Assembly: GCA_950295325.1 (NCBI GenBank)
Contig: OX485805.1
Coordinates: 39,543,501-39,607,500, forward strand
Reading direction: 5' to 3'
Source: Polytrichum commune
Lineage: Eukaryota > Streptophyta > Polytrichopsida > Polytrichales > Polytrichaceae
DNA length: 64,000 nt
Part shown: positions 12,407-25,347 of the stretch, one piece after another
Numbering within the stretch: position 1 is the stretch's first letter
How the letters are laid out: every line of letters starts with the position of its first letter
Position numbers and translations under genes: made by a program
Notes under the pieces: generated by a model
Seen by the model: the letters and a program-made list of their open reading frames with translations, nothing else
The model's database searches: none
What the model was told of the DNA's origin: nothing

Positions 12407-15400
12407 AATCAAAGGTTTGGAGTTCTTGAAAATTTGCATACTTTCATTGTGCTTTAGACCAACAAGTAAGCATCTTATGTCAACTTCTCAAACATATTTG
12501 TGTTAAAGTGACATCGAATCTCCATGTTGTTGAAAGTTCGGGAACTTAAATCTTGTCCTAGTATTGCTACACTTCAACATAAAAATGGTTCCATCCACCA
12601 CAGAATGTTTAGAATTATGTGGATATTTGTACGTTGATTACATAAAAGTCTTGTTAGGATGTCCATCAAGTTCATTGCCACCACTCTAAATTTTCTTCCA
12701 TTGCATACTTGGGACGTGACAAGAATTTTCTCACAAAGGCGGACTTGATGACCACAAATTTGTCAAATGTTGGCAGCATTTAAACCTCCACATCAAAATT
12801 ATGGAAAATAATGAATATTAAATAGATATTGATAATCAAATTGTTGTCACATGTCAATGTGCCCCTAAAACAAGAAAAATTAAGGAAAAGGAAAAAAGAA
12901 ACATCGGTGTTCTTGCACCGACCTAAATGTGAACTCGTTTTCTTTGTACTAATCATGATTAACCATAATAAGGTGTGCCTTTTAGACGTAATAAACTGAG
13001 GATTAGTAAAAATAAATTCTTGGTAGGATAACTAGAATGAATAATGAAACATCTTTTTGGTAAACATGCAATAGTTCCTTTTGCACATGATTGTTAGAAT
13101 TAGGCATAGAAACCATTTATGTATGGTGGGGACCACCACCAAATAGATATAAATATAAATGTTTGCCTCCTTTGGAGCAAGCATAAATGAACAGCCTCTT
13201 TGCCCACATGCTATTGCCTTCTTTCAGAGGTGGATTTCCAAATTTAGAATGGGTGTGTCGGCCCTTTGGTGAGTCATGGTCGGAGAGTTGAGGGTATGAC
13301 GTGAGGAAAGGGGGGGGGGTTGAAACCTTGTTAGACCCCATTCCTTGTGCAGTGGTGATAATCCCTTTGTCCTACATGAGGAGAGTGGATAGACTTTCAT
13401 TTGGTTAGCATACTTCCAAGGTTTGGGTGTTTGGGTGGGTTGGGCGAGAATGTTGGGAGGTGGGTTTGGTGGTTTTGAGTCTTCTTTTGTTCAGAATTTA
13501 TGTTGAGAAAGAGGGTAAGGGCCATAGTATGGAGGGTCTTTCTTTTTCTTTCTCTTTTGGCAAAGTTTGGATTTTTGTAATTGGAAGTTTGAGTTGTTTT
13601 TAGAGTGTTGTTGGTTGCGTGAGTGTACTCCACCTTGTTGTTTGGCCGTTATGATGGTGAGTCCCCCCCGCACTTCCTTTGTGTAATGTTTTAGCTTTGA
13701 TAGGTGCAATGGACCACATCATGCACTTGTGATTGATCAATTGGCATGTATGTAGGTAGAAAGGTAGGTAGGTTGGACCTAGGTGGGTGGGGTTTGGTTT
13801 CATAACACCTCCCAAGGGGTCATAATAAAATATGCCCAATTTAAGCTCACTACACCGTTATGATATTTAGTGTCACATACACTATTTGCAAAGGGCCTAA
13901 ACTAGATCCCTAAAAGTCTCAAAGTGTGATGCCTGCTAATTGCCATAATATTTCCATTCGTCAATATTAGTAACTTCTTTAAGTGAAAAACATATATCTA
14001 CATTATGACATTTAGATTAGCACATTGGGATAGTTCAAATGATAGTCTTGTGTTTTAGTATGCAAGAGGAAGGTATTCTTGAGCATGCTAATGGCAAGTG
14101 TCATTTGTGTACACATTAGTCAACTTGTAGACCACTGTGTACCATAGGCATGCACCTCATAATATTATTGAACATACTCATGCCAAGCTATAAGTAAGCA
14201 CACTTGAACGCCAAGTGTCATGAGGTGACACTTATGGTGAACTTGTTAGTCATCAGTGTAACCCAACATACGCCTCAAAATAGGATATGTGACACTATTA
14301 CGCATGTGACATTAAATACCATAAAGAGTGTAGATGAAGTTGGGGTCTATGACCCCGATTTAAGGGTTAATTTAATTCAAAATAGCAATGCGTCATGGGC
14401 TTTACAATCATAATTAATGTTTTCACCCTCCTCCTCCCCCTCCTCTAGTTTGCCCTTCCTCCCATTATTCATCTAAGTGAGTGGGTGGATTAGTAGGTCG
14501 GTAGATAAAAACTATTGAATAATGCCTACACCTTAATTCTAAAATGAGCAATCTCATAAAACCGAGATGGAAATTCCTCTCAAGATAAGGCAGAGGGTAC
14601 TATAACCAATGCCCCACCCAAAACCAACACCTATGCATGCCTATTAATCCCTTACACGGAGCGCAGTGACCTTAAACCATCCAAATGTCTCCGATGCAAG
14701 ATGGGAGCGGATTTGGGCAACAAGCGGGACAGTTCCGGGAGAGTGTGGGTTGATTTTAGACGAATGTGGGATTGAATTTGGGCAAGGATCAGAATGAAGC
14801 TAGGGGTTTCTTATATTTATTTATTGAGATCCCGCGTGCAAAAATTATAAGGGCTCAAATTTTTTAATTGGGTGGAGTGCTCGGGGGGTGCACTGTATAT
14901 CATGTTTGAGAACCACGTGCGTTCATGACCCCTCCTAAAAACCCCCTATATACGAGAGGTTAAATGTCTAGATATCTTTGTATACAGATGTATTCCGTTT
15001 TAAATATATGTTTAATGTAAGTATACGTGAATAATTTTCAGTTCTAAATGTGTCTATTGTATGTATACGTAATACGGCAAGGTCCAAATCAATACCCCTC
15101 CTGTGCACTCACGTGGACTCGTACAAGTTTAGTAAAGTGCACCCCCCGAGGTGGAGTGTTGGTTTTAAAACACGGGAAAATTAAGTGGGGTTAGTTTTGA
15201 ACAGTGTCAGGATAGTTTTGTGAGCCATTTGCATTGGAAAAAGTGGGAGTCTAAGGATGGATTCAAGAAACTAAGGGTAAACAACTTCAAAACTTGATAG
15301 TATATTCATATGATGTGAAATTGATTACTTTTGTTTCATTGTGTCTACTAATCCAATCATGCAAATTACTAATCCAAATGGACTCCAAAAATAGGCTAAA

Positions 15401-15660
15401 TCACATAAAGTGTTGGTGTAAGCACCCTCTACCTTACACAAGTGACATGTAAATCCAATTAGGAAAGTAGAGGCAACCACAATCCCTCAAGAGACGGACA
15501 CCAGTGATTTAGTTGAACAATCGCAGGTTTTGGAGATGAGATGAGAGAGCCGATTGGTCGACTCAGGAAGCTCCGACACCTCCAAGACAAGGGATCAACA
15601 TTCCACCAACTTCCATTGTGACCCCATTAGCCGCTTCAAAAATCCATTCCATAATAAGAG
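12407..15660. other. Intergenic with dispersed repeat fragments
   Basis: No gene is seen. A G-rich stretch at 13240-13830 yields Pro/Thr/His-rich minus frames that look spurious. Near 13850, 'CTACACCGTTATGATATTTAGTGTCAC' resembles one end of the CTACAC MITE family seen at 28, 34, 35 and 50 kb. About 13780-13820 and 14400-14460 resemble, in inverse orientation, parts of 33715-33940. Confidence 0.4.
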
Positions 15661-17015
15661 CTCTTCCAACCCCAGGTAATTGAACCTTATGGCGGGACAC
15701 TAGTGTCCCATAATACACCGGTTAAACCCTAAAGTCCGTGTTGACGTCAAAAATGGTCAATTGAAGGCGATCAAAGCAACGTTGAGATTATCTCGACGTC
15801 CTGCACACGCTCTAATGCTCGAAATTGATATATGTTTTCGATCACTTACAATTACAAAACCGATCATTAAGAAGACTCCAATTTATTTAGAACACCGGTG
15901 TCCCACCATGAGGTTCAATAGCCAAACAAGTTGTAGGAAATCTCGTGTGACCTCAACGTGTTGTAGAGTTGAAGCACCTTGAGCTTGGGGCAAGCCAGAG
16001 GAAAGCTGCACATTTCCAGAATGAAAAGCACGACTTATTAGAAAGATGTTTGGGTAGAGAGGTACTGAGGCTTTAATTCCGGAGCTCATTGGCTTGCCCC
16101 ACTGGATCTACGCTAGATGTGTCTTAAATGGTTACTATTTATGGCTCGCCCACTTCTCCCAGGAAGAGACACGTGATGAATATGAGATGGATGGCAACTT
16201 CAAATCGAGCCTGCACACACTTTCCTCAATGTTGTGGGAACTCGTATGAATATCTGATTCATTATCAAAGTGAAGATTCCGTGCTCACTCAATGGCCATG
16301 TATAAACCCTTCTCCCACACAAAATTATGTTGACTATCGAGCCTAGAATGATTATCGTATTTCGAGAAAGTAGTCCAATCTCTTTTGAACTCACGTCTTT
16401 TTGGTGTCCGTTCTTGGAGCCACATGTGGCCACGTAAGTTGGGAACTTGCATATACGCTCTTGAAGTGCTACTATGCTCAGCTCGATTTGCATGTGGCTT
16501 TCTTCATAGAGGTGTGCAGCTATGATGAATTAGCCCATACTACATTTAAAGTTTCATATCTGTGCAATATCTACTTACAAGTCATCGTGCTACTTGAATT
16601 CGCTTCGTACTGCCAAAGAATCAGTTTTTGCACAAAGTTTGCAAAAGCTGACTATTAAGGTCAATGATGAAATAACATGCCCTTTCAAATTTTTTTAATA
16701 TGAGCAGGACCAACATGGTTATGTGATTTCACGGCATCTATGGAAGTTTAATGGTTCAAGGCCAAGAGAGAACAAAATGGAAGAGAAGAAAAGAGGATCA
16801 GAATTGGTGACAATTCATGCAAGTGCCAAGAAAAACGTACATTTTCATTTATTTATACATCAGATTTGGAAATGGGACACAAGAATCTGCCACACGGGGG
16901 AAAAAAAAACCTTGTTACACACACATCAAGAAAGGTGAAACACAGTCAAGATTCTATTCAAATGGTGTCGAAAAGGCACAAGCACCTAGTAAATAGTGTT
17001 TTTGGTGGTAGACCT
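15661..17015. other. Intergenic with a dispersed repeat copy
   Basis: About 16200-16440 is a reverse-orientation fragment of the dispersed AGGTAG-ended family described at 52930-53309 (shared 'TTATCAAAGTGAAGA' core). No gene is recognised. The frames of 60-97 codons here overlap on both strands and lack domains. Confidence 0.4.
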
Positions 17016-17090
17016 TGATTAGACGTGTTTAACTTGATTAGACGTGTTTAACTTGGTGGTCTACATAGACGTGTTTAACTTGATTAGTTA
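17016..17090. repeat. Short tandem repeat, ~20-bp unit
   Basis: Three copies of a unit containing TAGACGTGTTTAACTTG, the third separated by a short insert. Immediately downstream, about 17075-17200 is repeated in diverged form at about 17290-17410. Confidence 0.7.
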
Positions 17091-17410
17091 CAAGGAGGCA
17101 TATTATCACCTATAATTGTTGACCTTGTCATGACATGATCATTACGTTTGATAATGGACACAAGTTGCCATGCCATCGGTTATGGTAGGCACCTTGTAAT
17201 TTCTCACCATTGAGTTGTATAGTTGTACTTTTAACATGACTTGTAAAATACATAGCACTTGTGCAAAGAGATTTTGCTGAAGAATATATTCTTGATTAGA
17301 TACAAGGAGCCACAATATCACCCATTTATGTTGTCCTTATGGCCTACCCAATACGTCCAATAATAGACATGTGTCCCCCTACCATTGGCTATGTTAGCTG
17401 CCAATACCTA

Positions 17411-18517
17411 CCCGTAGTAAGATAGGTTGGATACCTACTACAACATGTGGCAAGGCTCCTCAACTCCTTTACATAGTTCATAGAATGAACATAATAAGGG
17501 GTCTTTGCATGTCTACATTGTCTTTGCTTGATATAGTGTTGGGTGGAGAATGCTTGCAGACAATCATTTGCGTTGCTCAACTATGGCCCTCACACTAGAA
17601 AAGTATACCATTGTTGGACTAGAATCGCCTGTTTTTTTTTAACTATTCGGGTATCTATTATGAAGATTTCACATATTTCGATATCGAAAGATATGAGAAT
17701 TTGATAGCATTATTGATGTTGACTACTGATACCATACCTCATCTCCATGCTCGATTCTTTTGCTTTCTGATTAGCTCTTGAATGCTCCGAAAAATGTTCC
17801 AACTCAGACATGATAGAAGGTTCTCATCTTTCACCAACCAACCCAATCAGTTCTTGTTGACTGAATTTATGTGTTTCTGTGATGTTACTGCGAATTTTGC
17901 AGATTCATCAAATGGAATCAGTCAAGAAAGTTGAGATCGATCGCAGGAGTAACGAGAACTTTTTGAAGAGTCATCTCTGATCTCTGATCTCTCATGTGCA
18001 GAAGGTTTGTACAGAACAATCAATTTTGCAAATTGATCAACCCTTTGCTATACAATGATAATATATTACATTGTCACATCCGAGAACACTCGACACTGCT
18101 TCAGAATACTTGATCCCTTCACTCCCTGACCTTCAATCTTTCTCAACCATGGAGCCTCGAGCTTGCACCCTAGCCTCCTGCCGCCTGAACAGACGGACGG
18201 CGACGTCAAATGTGCACATGAATCAATCTCGTCCGGCTTCTGATGATGTCGTTTTATTTGCAGGAGCCAGGAGTTGGATCGAGAGCTCTATGAATTGAAG
18301 CATGTCAATTTGTGGAAACCACTGGCATGATATTGCTGAGTCTCAGTTCTCAGGTATCAGTTCTCGAGAAGAGAATCTGCACTGACATTCTGTGGCATTG
18401 ATGCCGCCGAATCGTCGAGTTTCTAGCCACAAAAAAAACTTGGTGTGATGGAATCACATGTGTAACTGCATTTCTATGCAAATTAGTGGCAAGGTTTGAT
18501 GAAATCAGGTCATGAAA
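17411..18517 (-). other. Downstream flank / likely 3' UTR of NRL gene
   Basis: This lies just after the stop codon of the NPH3-like gene on the minus strand. From about 18520 down to about 18070 the base composition is less AT-rich than the surrounding spacer, consistent with a 3' UTR. No polyadenylation site can be fixed. The plus-strand frame at 18071-18298 is a shadow without a domain. Confidence 0.35.
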
Positions 18518-21500
18518 TCAGGTCATGGAGTTATGCCGGACATGATGATGGTGTTGGAGTTGCGCCCTGGAGCATGTCGTCGCATTCCGAGGCATGGAGT
18601 CGGTTCGAGCGATAGCCGAGTCCTGCATTTTCCTAGTTCCACCACCATCGTGACCCTGCCACCATGGATTCACCGAACCGGAATTATAAGCTGCGACGTC
18701 TGATCGGTCAACCCTCGCATGGTATTGATGATGATCCGGCACCTCGAGGTTCGATCTTTCGGGGCTTATGGTTTTCGCGGGCTTCCGAGTAACCACAGTA
18801 CTACTGCTGCTGCTCCGAAATCCTAGTCTCTGCAGCGTCCGCGCGACCAACCCGCTCGTGCGGTTCGCCGGCTTCAGCTGGCTCATGCACCCACTTCCGA
18901 TTCCGCCTTCTTTCCTCGTCGTCCTCGTGGCCGCTGCGGCGGCCTGTCGAAGCTGTCCCGAGTGGTTTAAATTCCTGGTACTCTGCCTCGAGTCCGAATT
19001 ATTGTAACGCCCGCCGCCGCCACGAGCTTTCGACTCTGCCATGATGCTTTTCGACAGCACTTTCCGCATCTGGCTGAGCTCCGCCTCCAAGCTTTGCAAC
19101 CGGCTCTCGGTCGCCTGGTAATTCGCGTCTTGAACATTCAGTTTGGTTTGGGGGTTAATTACAACCTCTGGGTGAGAAAACTCTTCATGAAGCTCCTGCG
19201 TTGTCGATCGGAACGAGTCTTGAGGGTGGTGATGTGGGAGCACGAAATCGCTGCAGTGCAGGTGCAGAGGCCCAGAGTTGTGCAGAGGCCCTGAATTCAG
19301 AGGTCCGGAGTTTGGCACCGAGTTCACTCCGGGTGTGGATTTTGTCGGGAGCAGCACTGACCTTGAAAATGTGTCGAAATTGTTGTTGCAGAGATCGGCG
19401 GATGCGGTGGTGTCAGATCGGAAGGATTGATGGTGGCCGCCGATGCCGCCGATGCCGCCGCTTGCTAATTCGAGATGGGAGTTGAGGGCGGTTCGTGTGT
19501 GCATTTGTTGCACAAACATCGCTTGCACCATGGTCCGCAGTGGGATCAAGTTGTTTTGGACAGCGTGAGTGCACACTTTCAGAGAGAGTTTCTGGCAGTT
19601 GAGCGACTGGCAGACGATTAGTCGCTCCTCTTGCGTCGTGTTTGGATGATCCTGCACACGTGACAACATCATCAAGTAACAAAGCTTAGCAATCTGAGAT
19701 AGCTTGGAAGAAGTTCTAGGATTTTCTGCGACATAGATGATGACAGCACAAACCTCTACCTTCATATATCAGGGCTCCTGATTTCACATTGATCCAATAA
19801 CATCATTGAATCAATGCCCACCAAAAACAATGTTGCGATTTTACTGTTCGGTTTCTGTACCCCACCCCAACCCTGAAAGCGCGAATCAGGGGAGAGGCAG
19901 TGATGGTTGGAATTCCTTGGAGTATGTGCATCAGAGACCTCTAAATTGATACATCGTCAATACTGATGATTCCACATTGACTTAATCTCATCAAACCACA
20001 ACATTAATCAATGCCTACTCAACACAGGGTTGCATTTCTAATCTTCCGTTTCATTCCATATTTCAGTGGAATTATCAGTCAACACTTGAGGTTCAACAAA
20101 TCATGAGCTAAATGTTGATGAGTTAGCACTAATAATAGATGAATCCTGAAGGGCATAAATCAACAATGAATTGCTGGTCACTTGTAGTTTGACCTATGTA
20201 AGGTAGAAGCACCCAATTTCATCAGTGACCCCAGTACTAACACCTTTTTATCCCGAAGGAAGCAGCTACGTACTTCACCATGAACACTAATTATATTTAT
20301 CCAAGGACTAGAAACGTAGCTCATTTATTGAAAGAGACAAAATTTCAACGATCAACATTGTCCACTTTGAGGGGCTAGGTGATTAGATATCCTCTGATTA
20401 TGTGATCTCAATGCTCAAAGCGTAATTGGATACTTTGTCCATGTAAGTAAGACACCGTAGTGCTCAAAGTATCCGCGATAGACGTTCTACCTCAATGGAA
20501 GTGAGGAGGCATGCCGTGTGTTGAAGGTGCACATCCTACTTAGGCACAAGTAAGGTAGGTATGAGGCGGCTGATATAACCGATTGCAAGGCGACGCATGT
20601 CTCTTACCATAAGTAGTGATCAAGCCATGGCGGAGCCAACAATTATGGGTGATATTGTGCCTCCTCGTATCCATTCAAAAAGAAAAGCATCAGCAAAGCA
20701 AAAAATTACTTAGCCTGATCACCACGAGATGGATGTCAAGGTTTGGGTTACCTTGAGATAGGAGTCGATGGCTCGGTAGACATGATCATGCGTCAAGCGG
20801 GAGTACTCTGGCACCCTCTCCACAAGGTCGGCGAATTCGGCCGGGGTGAGGGACGAGTCGAACGCGATTTCGGCAAGGTACTCGTCCCAGAGCTTCGCCA
20901 CCGTCGACAACGCTTGGATGCACTGCGAGAAGCCGGGAGGAGCTCCTGTTTCCTCCTCCACCATGCTGTTGGTTCGGGTGTCGATGAAGCCTCGGTGGCG
21001 AGACACAAACAGCTTGACGATACGTTCCATGGATTTGAGCTCCGTCCGGAGAACAACGCCGCCGCTGTCTTTCTCCTTCTTGCTTGGCAGGAGGACGTCG
21101 TCGAGGCTTGCTTGCTCCAGTTGCAAAGCGATCCACGACTCCAACTGCAACCTGCACAAACAAATCTCTACACATTATTCTACGTTTGGATTCCACCTTT
21201 GGATTAGGTCACAACGCTCGGGAAGCTGTAACACCGGGTCCAATGAAATGAAGTTGATTTTAAAGTCCAGGGAGCTAAAAGGCTAATGGGACCAATGTGC
21301 GGACCAATGCCATGCAGATTTATGGTCTCAATGTCGTTCCGAGTTTATGGACTAATCCAAGTTGTAAACTTTCTTCATCTATAAACCCTTAAATGTCAAA
21401 GAGTGTACTTTAAGAATTAAAGATGACTTAAGATGAAAGACTTTCACTGATCGCATTTACGTTAAAAAGAGAGGTTGTTACAATTTCCTTACGGATTACA

Positions 21501-24357
21501 TCCATACACATCTTGACATGACAAAAACCCATGTATACGATTCTGATAGCAAAACATTTATAAATACACATAGCAAGGCTCCGAAAACATACTTATGTAA
21601 ACGTTAAACCTCGGAGCACACAGATTCATTGAGACGAGCGAATAGCAAGATCAGAAATCTAAAAACTTCACACATCTGTACCTGCAATCATCGAGCAATC
21701 CACTCGCCAATCCGCACCGCAAGAGGGCAAACAAGAAGCTAATGGGCACCGCGTCCCTCTCCAATGGCAGCAACCTCACCACCGCTTCCACAAGCATACA
21801 CAAATTAGGCTTCACCTGCTGTACGCCACCATCCATAGCCAGCCATGATGACCCCTGATGATCCAAATGATCATCATCATGATCATCATCTCTGTCACTA
21901 CCTTTGATTTTTCCAAGCACTCCACCCACATTGGTACCAAAAATCCACCGCTCCGCAAATCGTGTAATCACTTGCCCCACATAAGTTTCCTGCATTCCTT
22001 GCCTCCTTATAGCCACAATGAGACGCACAAACAAATTTGGAGGCAAAACAACCAGGTCCTGGATCCACCAGTCTCCCGAGACGGTGGAGGAGGTGCAGGA
22101 AGAATCACGGTGAGAAAAATTGTTGTTGTTGTTGTTATTGTTATTGTTATTGTTGTTATTGTTGATGTTGTTATTCCAGAACCTGCTCTCGCCTGACATG
22201 CTGTGACGAGCTTTGCGTTCGGCCGGGTCGAGAAGCTCCATACAGGCCACCAGGGCTAGGGACTCGATGCAACGGGTGATGATTTGGAGGTCGTCGGCAA
22301 TGGGGAGAAGACGTTCGCAGTGTTGGAGGACGATGAGTGTGTCTTCCCAGCTTTGCAATGAAACCTGCCATGGACATCATCGCCATTCATCAACCATGTT
22401 AGGAGAAAAATTTCGGAGATTGGAAGGGAGAGTTGAGTAGTTGTTGTATTCGATTGGAGAGGTTGTTGGAGATGAAACCTGTGCACATCGAACTCAACTA
22501 CATTAGGTATGTCTGGGTGAAGATTAAGGTGTTTCGGAGATTGGAAGGAGGTGAATTCCTGCGGTCGAATCGAGAGTTCGGAGATTGTGCACATCGAGAT
22601 TTAACCACGTCAGCGAAATGTCGGAGATTGTTGTGATCGATTTGAGAGGTTGGAGGATGTGAAAATCGAAGTCAACTACATTAACGAAATTTCGGAGACT
22701 GAACCGGAGAATTGCTGATTGTGATGGACTCAAGAGGTTGGAGGTTGTGCACATCGAAATTCAACCGTATTAGGGCTTGAGCCGCAGGATTGGTTGTTGT
22801 TATCAGTTCGAGAGGTTGGAGATTGTGTACATCGAAATCCAACCGCATTGGTGACATTCAGGGGATTGAACTGGGAAGTTATTAATAGTGATAGATTCAA
22901 GAGGTTGAAGGTTGTGTATATCAAAATTCAGACAAATTACTGACGTTACGGAGGTTGAACAGAAGAATTGTCAATTTTGATCGCTTCGAGAGGTTGAAGA
23001 GTGTGCACATAAAAGTAGTTCCACATTGGCGAAATGTCTGAGGTTGAACCAGATGATTTCTTATTGTGATCGATTCGAGAGGTTGGAAACTGTGCACATC
23101 AAAATTCAATCACACTGGCGAAATTTCGGAGACTGAACCGGAGAATGATCAAACCTAATCGATTCGAGAGGGTAGATTGTGCACATCATAATTCAACCAG
23201 TGTATTCGCTTCAACCCGACAATTGTTTGTTGTGATCATCGATTTGAGATAAATGTGGAGGTTGAGTTGCTTGCTAACCTGTGTGAGGTAGAGGTTGCTG
23301 CGCTCGCTCAAGTTGGCTCTCCCATACTCCTCCGACATTTGCAAAAACTCTGCCACACAGCAAAGCTCCGCAACATTCGACGGCTCCATGAGGATGGTGG
23401 AGCCGTAACAGAAATTGGCTACGAGCTCAAAAATCTCGGGTCCCCCCGGACACTCGCTCGGCAGTGTGACATCCTTGGCATCCTTCAGCAGGCGGCTTAA
23501 AAATCCGCTCCTCGAAATCAATGGAAACTGCCGCCAAGTACATCCAATCCAATTCAAGGCTGTCAGCCTCGGCTCTTCCGAACTTGCAAAAATATTCAGG
23601 ATAACATACATTAAAGTTCTTCGGACAAAAGAGAGCTGCCTAAGAGGAACCAGCTATGGGTTAGGGTTTAGGGTTTAAGCTTACTTTGTGAAGATGGAAC
23701 GCTCGGTCCTTCACTCGGATGATTACCGTAGTTGGCAACCCTGTTGCCTCACACCTGCATCATCAACAACAATATTTTGAGGATTCAACATGTTGCACTG
23801 AAAATGTAGCCTGCATGTTCTCTGTCAATCGCCTAATTTTTCGTAAAGTCTTCTTCAATCGAGCAAGGTCCACCTGTTTCGAAACCTTTTTCAACAATTT
23901 CTAACTGTTTTCTGAAGAAGAGTCAGGGTGTGACGCCACTCCCCAGTACTGGCCTCGAACTCGATCAAGAAAAAGAACAAAAGAACCAAATCTCACTGTC
24001 TCTACGTATACCTTTATTGAAGAATTGCATGGTCACTCATAGCAGAGATGTGATTCACTGCACTTTTCAATGGCACTCGGACAAAATCGATCGTTCCAGA
24101 ACATGGAATAGGTTTTAGCAAGATGTCTAGCGCAACTGTCTAGCGCAACTGTCTATCAAGTCCGGAGGAACCTTTCAACCTCTCCTGTAGAAGTAGTTGC
24201 ATTCTAGCAGAGATCAATACCTCAACTTAAAGAAGCTGCATTTTAACAAACTTAGAGATCTAATCCATTGCTTCTGGCCGGGTGCTGGCCTCGACCACCT
24301 TTAGCCCCGAAATTAAGTTTCAACAAGAAAGGAGTGAAGCCGGTAGACTGTGCTGCA

Positions 24358-24411
<54 letters not shown>

Positions 24412-25347
24412 ATTCAGCTCTCTTGTCAACCTCCCTTGCAAAGTCTACTGGAGCTGCAGTTACTCATGGCCGCGCGCACATAAGTACTGCAATTTTCACA
24501 AGCTTTGCACTGCTCCAACGACATGTTTGCCGATTGTTCAGGCGTTCAATTCGATGAACACGATGCGACTGATTGTGATGGGAGAGATTGGAGAGATCTC
24601 AAGACCTCACATGAACCTGATCTTAGAAACTTGTCCTGATACAAAATGGCTTTTGCAAGGTGATGACTGGGGGGTATTTAAAAGCTGAGTTTCAGAAAAT
24701 GGTGTCAGAGACTGAGAATTGCAATGTGCAATGATTGTGAAGACCTGAAGAAGCTCAGTGACAACGGGGTGACAATCCTCTTATGATGAGCAGTAGTGCT
24801 GCCAGCATTTGGACAAATTCGCTGGCTATTGGAATCTTGACATGTTTCTACGAGGCTGAGAATGTGGTGCGGTGAGTGGAAAGGAAGAGGCAAAACGTTT
24901 TTAAGTTTCAAGAAGTTCTTTCCAATTGGAGTGGAGAGGAGAGAAGAGTAAATCCACAATGCGGTGCGAGTGAAATGATTGAGTAACCCACCATGCACGC
25001 ACATTGCGTTTGAGAGCAGGTCCGTAGCAGTAATCCACCACCTCCTCGTTCGACACACTACACGAATTCTCGGAGCTCGCAGGCACCGCCGGCGGCCCAC
25101 TCGACTCGCTGCAAGAAACCTCCTCTTCCTCCTCTTCCTCCTCTTCCTCTTCCTCCTCGAAATCATCCCCACTTGTGCCAAACCCCAAGCTCTCATCCCA
25201 GCTGGAGCTCACCGCCACATTGCAATTGCTCTGCTGCTGCTGCTGCTGCAACATCATCATCTTCACATGATGAATATTCTTCTGATTATGCTTCACCACC
25301 TCCTTCTCTTGCATCTCCTCCTCCTCCTCCTCCTGGTCCATCTTCAT
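18518..25347 (-). CDS. NPH3/RPT2-like (NRL) BTB-NPH3 protein, six exons
   Basis: Exons in transcript order: 25347-24992, 23754-23685, 23527-23279, 22364-21682, 21151-20752, 19651-18518. All introns are GT-AG and the phases match, giving 963 codons plus stop. Domains: an acidic, low-complexity N-terminus with Glu runs and a Gln run (1-118); a BTB domain from about residue 120, with GLPTTVIIRV, FHLHK|FPLISRSG across the exon 2/3 junction and CPGGPEIFELVANFCYG; an NPH3 domain from about 323 (DWWIQDLVVL) to about 640, including LQLEQASLDDVLLPS and the LKDHP|NT-type motif at the exon 5/6 junction; a short coiled coil near 767-791 (ESRLQSLEAELSQMRK); and a basic, Ser/His-rich tail. An Asn run (about 289-307) interrupts the BTB-NPH3 linker. 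Family members are plasma-membrane partners of phototropins or auxin carriers and may act as CUL3 adaptors. Family assignment is strong; the exact orthologue is undecided. It is longer than typical members (about 600-750 residues) because of the homopolymer and terminal extensions. Confidence 0.93.
19652..20751 (-). other. NRL gene intron 5
   Basis: A 1,100-base intron with donor AAG|GTAACC and acceptor GTGTGCAG|GAT. AT-rich, with no open frame or recognisable element. Confidence 0.8.
21152..21681 (-). other. NRL gene intron 4
   Basis: A 530-base intron splitting an Arg codon (AG|G). Donor GCAG|GTACAG and acceptor TTTGTGCAG|G. Nothing else is recognised inside. Confidence 0.8.
22118..22172 (-). 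repeat. In-frame (AAC/AAT)n tract, poly-Asn
   Basis: A trinucleotide repeat inside exon 4 of the NRL gene encodes three Asn, one Ile and fifteen Asn. It sits between the BTB and NPH3 domains. Mixed AAC/AAT codons suggest it is older than a fresh slippage tract. Confidence 0.9.
22400..23250. repeat. Degenerate ~88-bp minisatellite filling NRL intron 3
   Basis: About nine or ten diverged units of roughly 80-90 bases occupy almost all of intron 3 (22365-23278). Each unit contains, on the plus strand, a 'GATTCGAGAGGTTGGA' segment, then 'GTGCACATCGAAATTCAACC', then 'TTTCGGAGA(T/C)TGAACCGGAGA'. The periodic minus-strand frames across it repeat the same translated phrase and are not separate genes. 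Confidence 0.85.
23528..23684 (-). other. NRL gene intron 2 with telomere-like motif
   Basis: A 157-base intron splitting the BTB domain between HLHK and FPLI (donor CACAAA|GTAAGC, acceptor GGCGGCAG|TTT). On the plus strand it holds GGTTAGGGTTTAGGGTTTAA (23659-23678), about two and a half plant telomere units. Such motifs are also common in plant promoters and introns, so this is no proof of an old chromosome end. Confidence 0.8.
23755..24991 (-). other. NRL gene intron 1
   Basis: A 1,237-base intron splitting a Trp codon (TG|G). Donor GCATG|GTGGGT and acceptor GATGATGCAG|G. It contains a (CT)n microsatellite at 24360-24409. Plus-strand Ser/Leu-rich frames through that repeat are spurious. 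Confidence 0.8.
24360..24409. repeat. (CT)n microsatellite
   Basis: About 25 CT units inside NRL intron 1, (GA)n in the sense of the gene. Confidence 0.95.

Noticed and set aside
20743-21286. Plus-strand frames of about 150 codons opposite NRL exon 5
   Set aside because: Shadows of a GC-rich coding exon on the other strand; no domain, while the minus frame is a clear NPH3 segment.
22256-23109. Series of minus-strand frames with similar translated phrases
   Set aside because: They are the translated intron minisatellite; splice-consistent exons flank the region on both sides.
23655-23680. Interstitial telomere repeat as evidence of chromosome fusion
   Set aside because: Only about two and a half TTTAGGG-type units, inside an intron; such short motifs are common in plant genes.
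24268-24688. Ser/Leu-rich plus-strand frames
   Set aside because: Generated by the (CT)n microsatellite in NRL intron 1.
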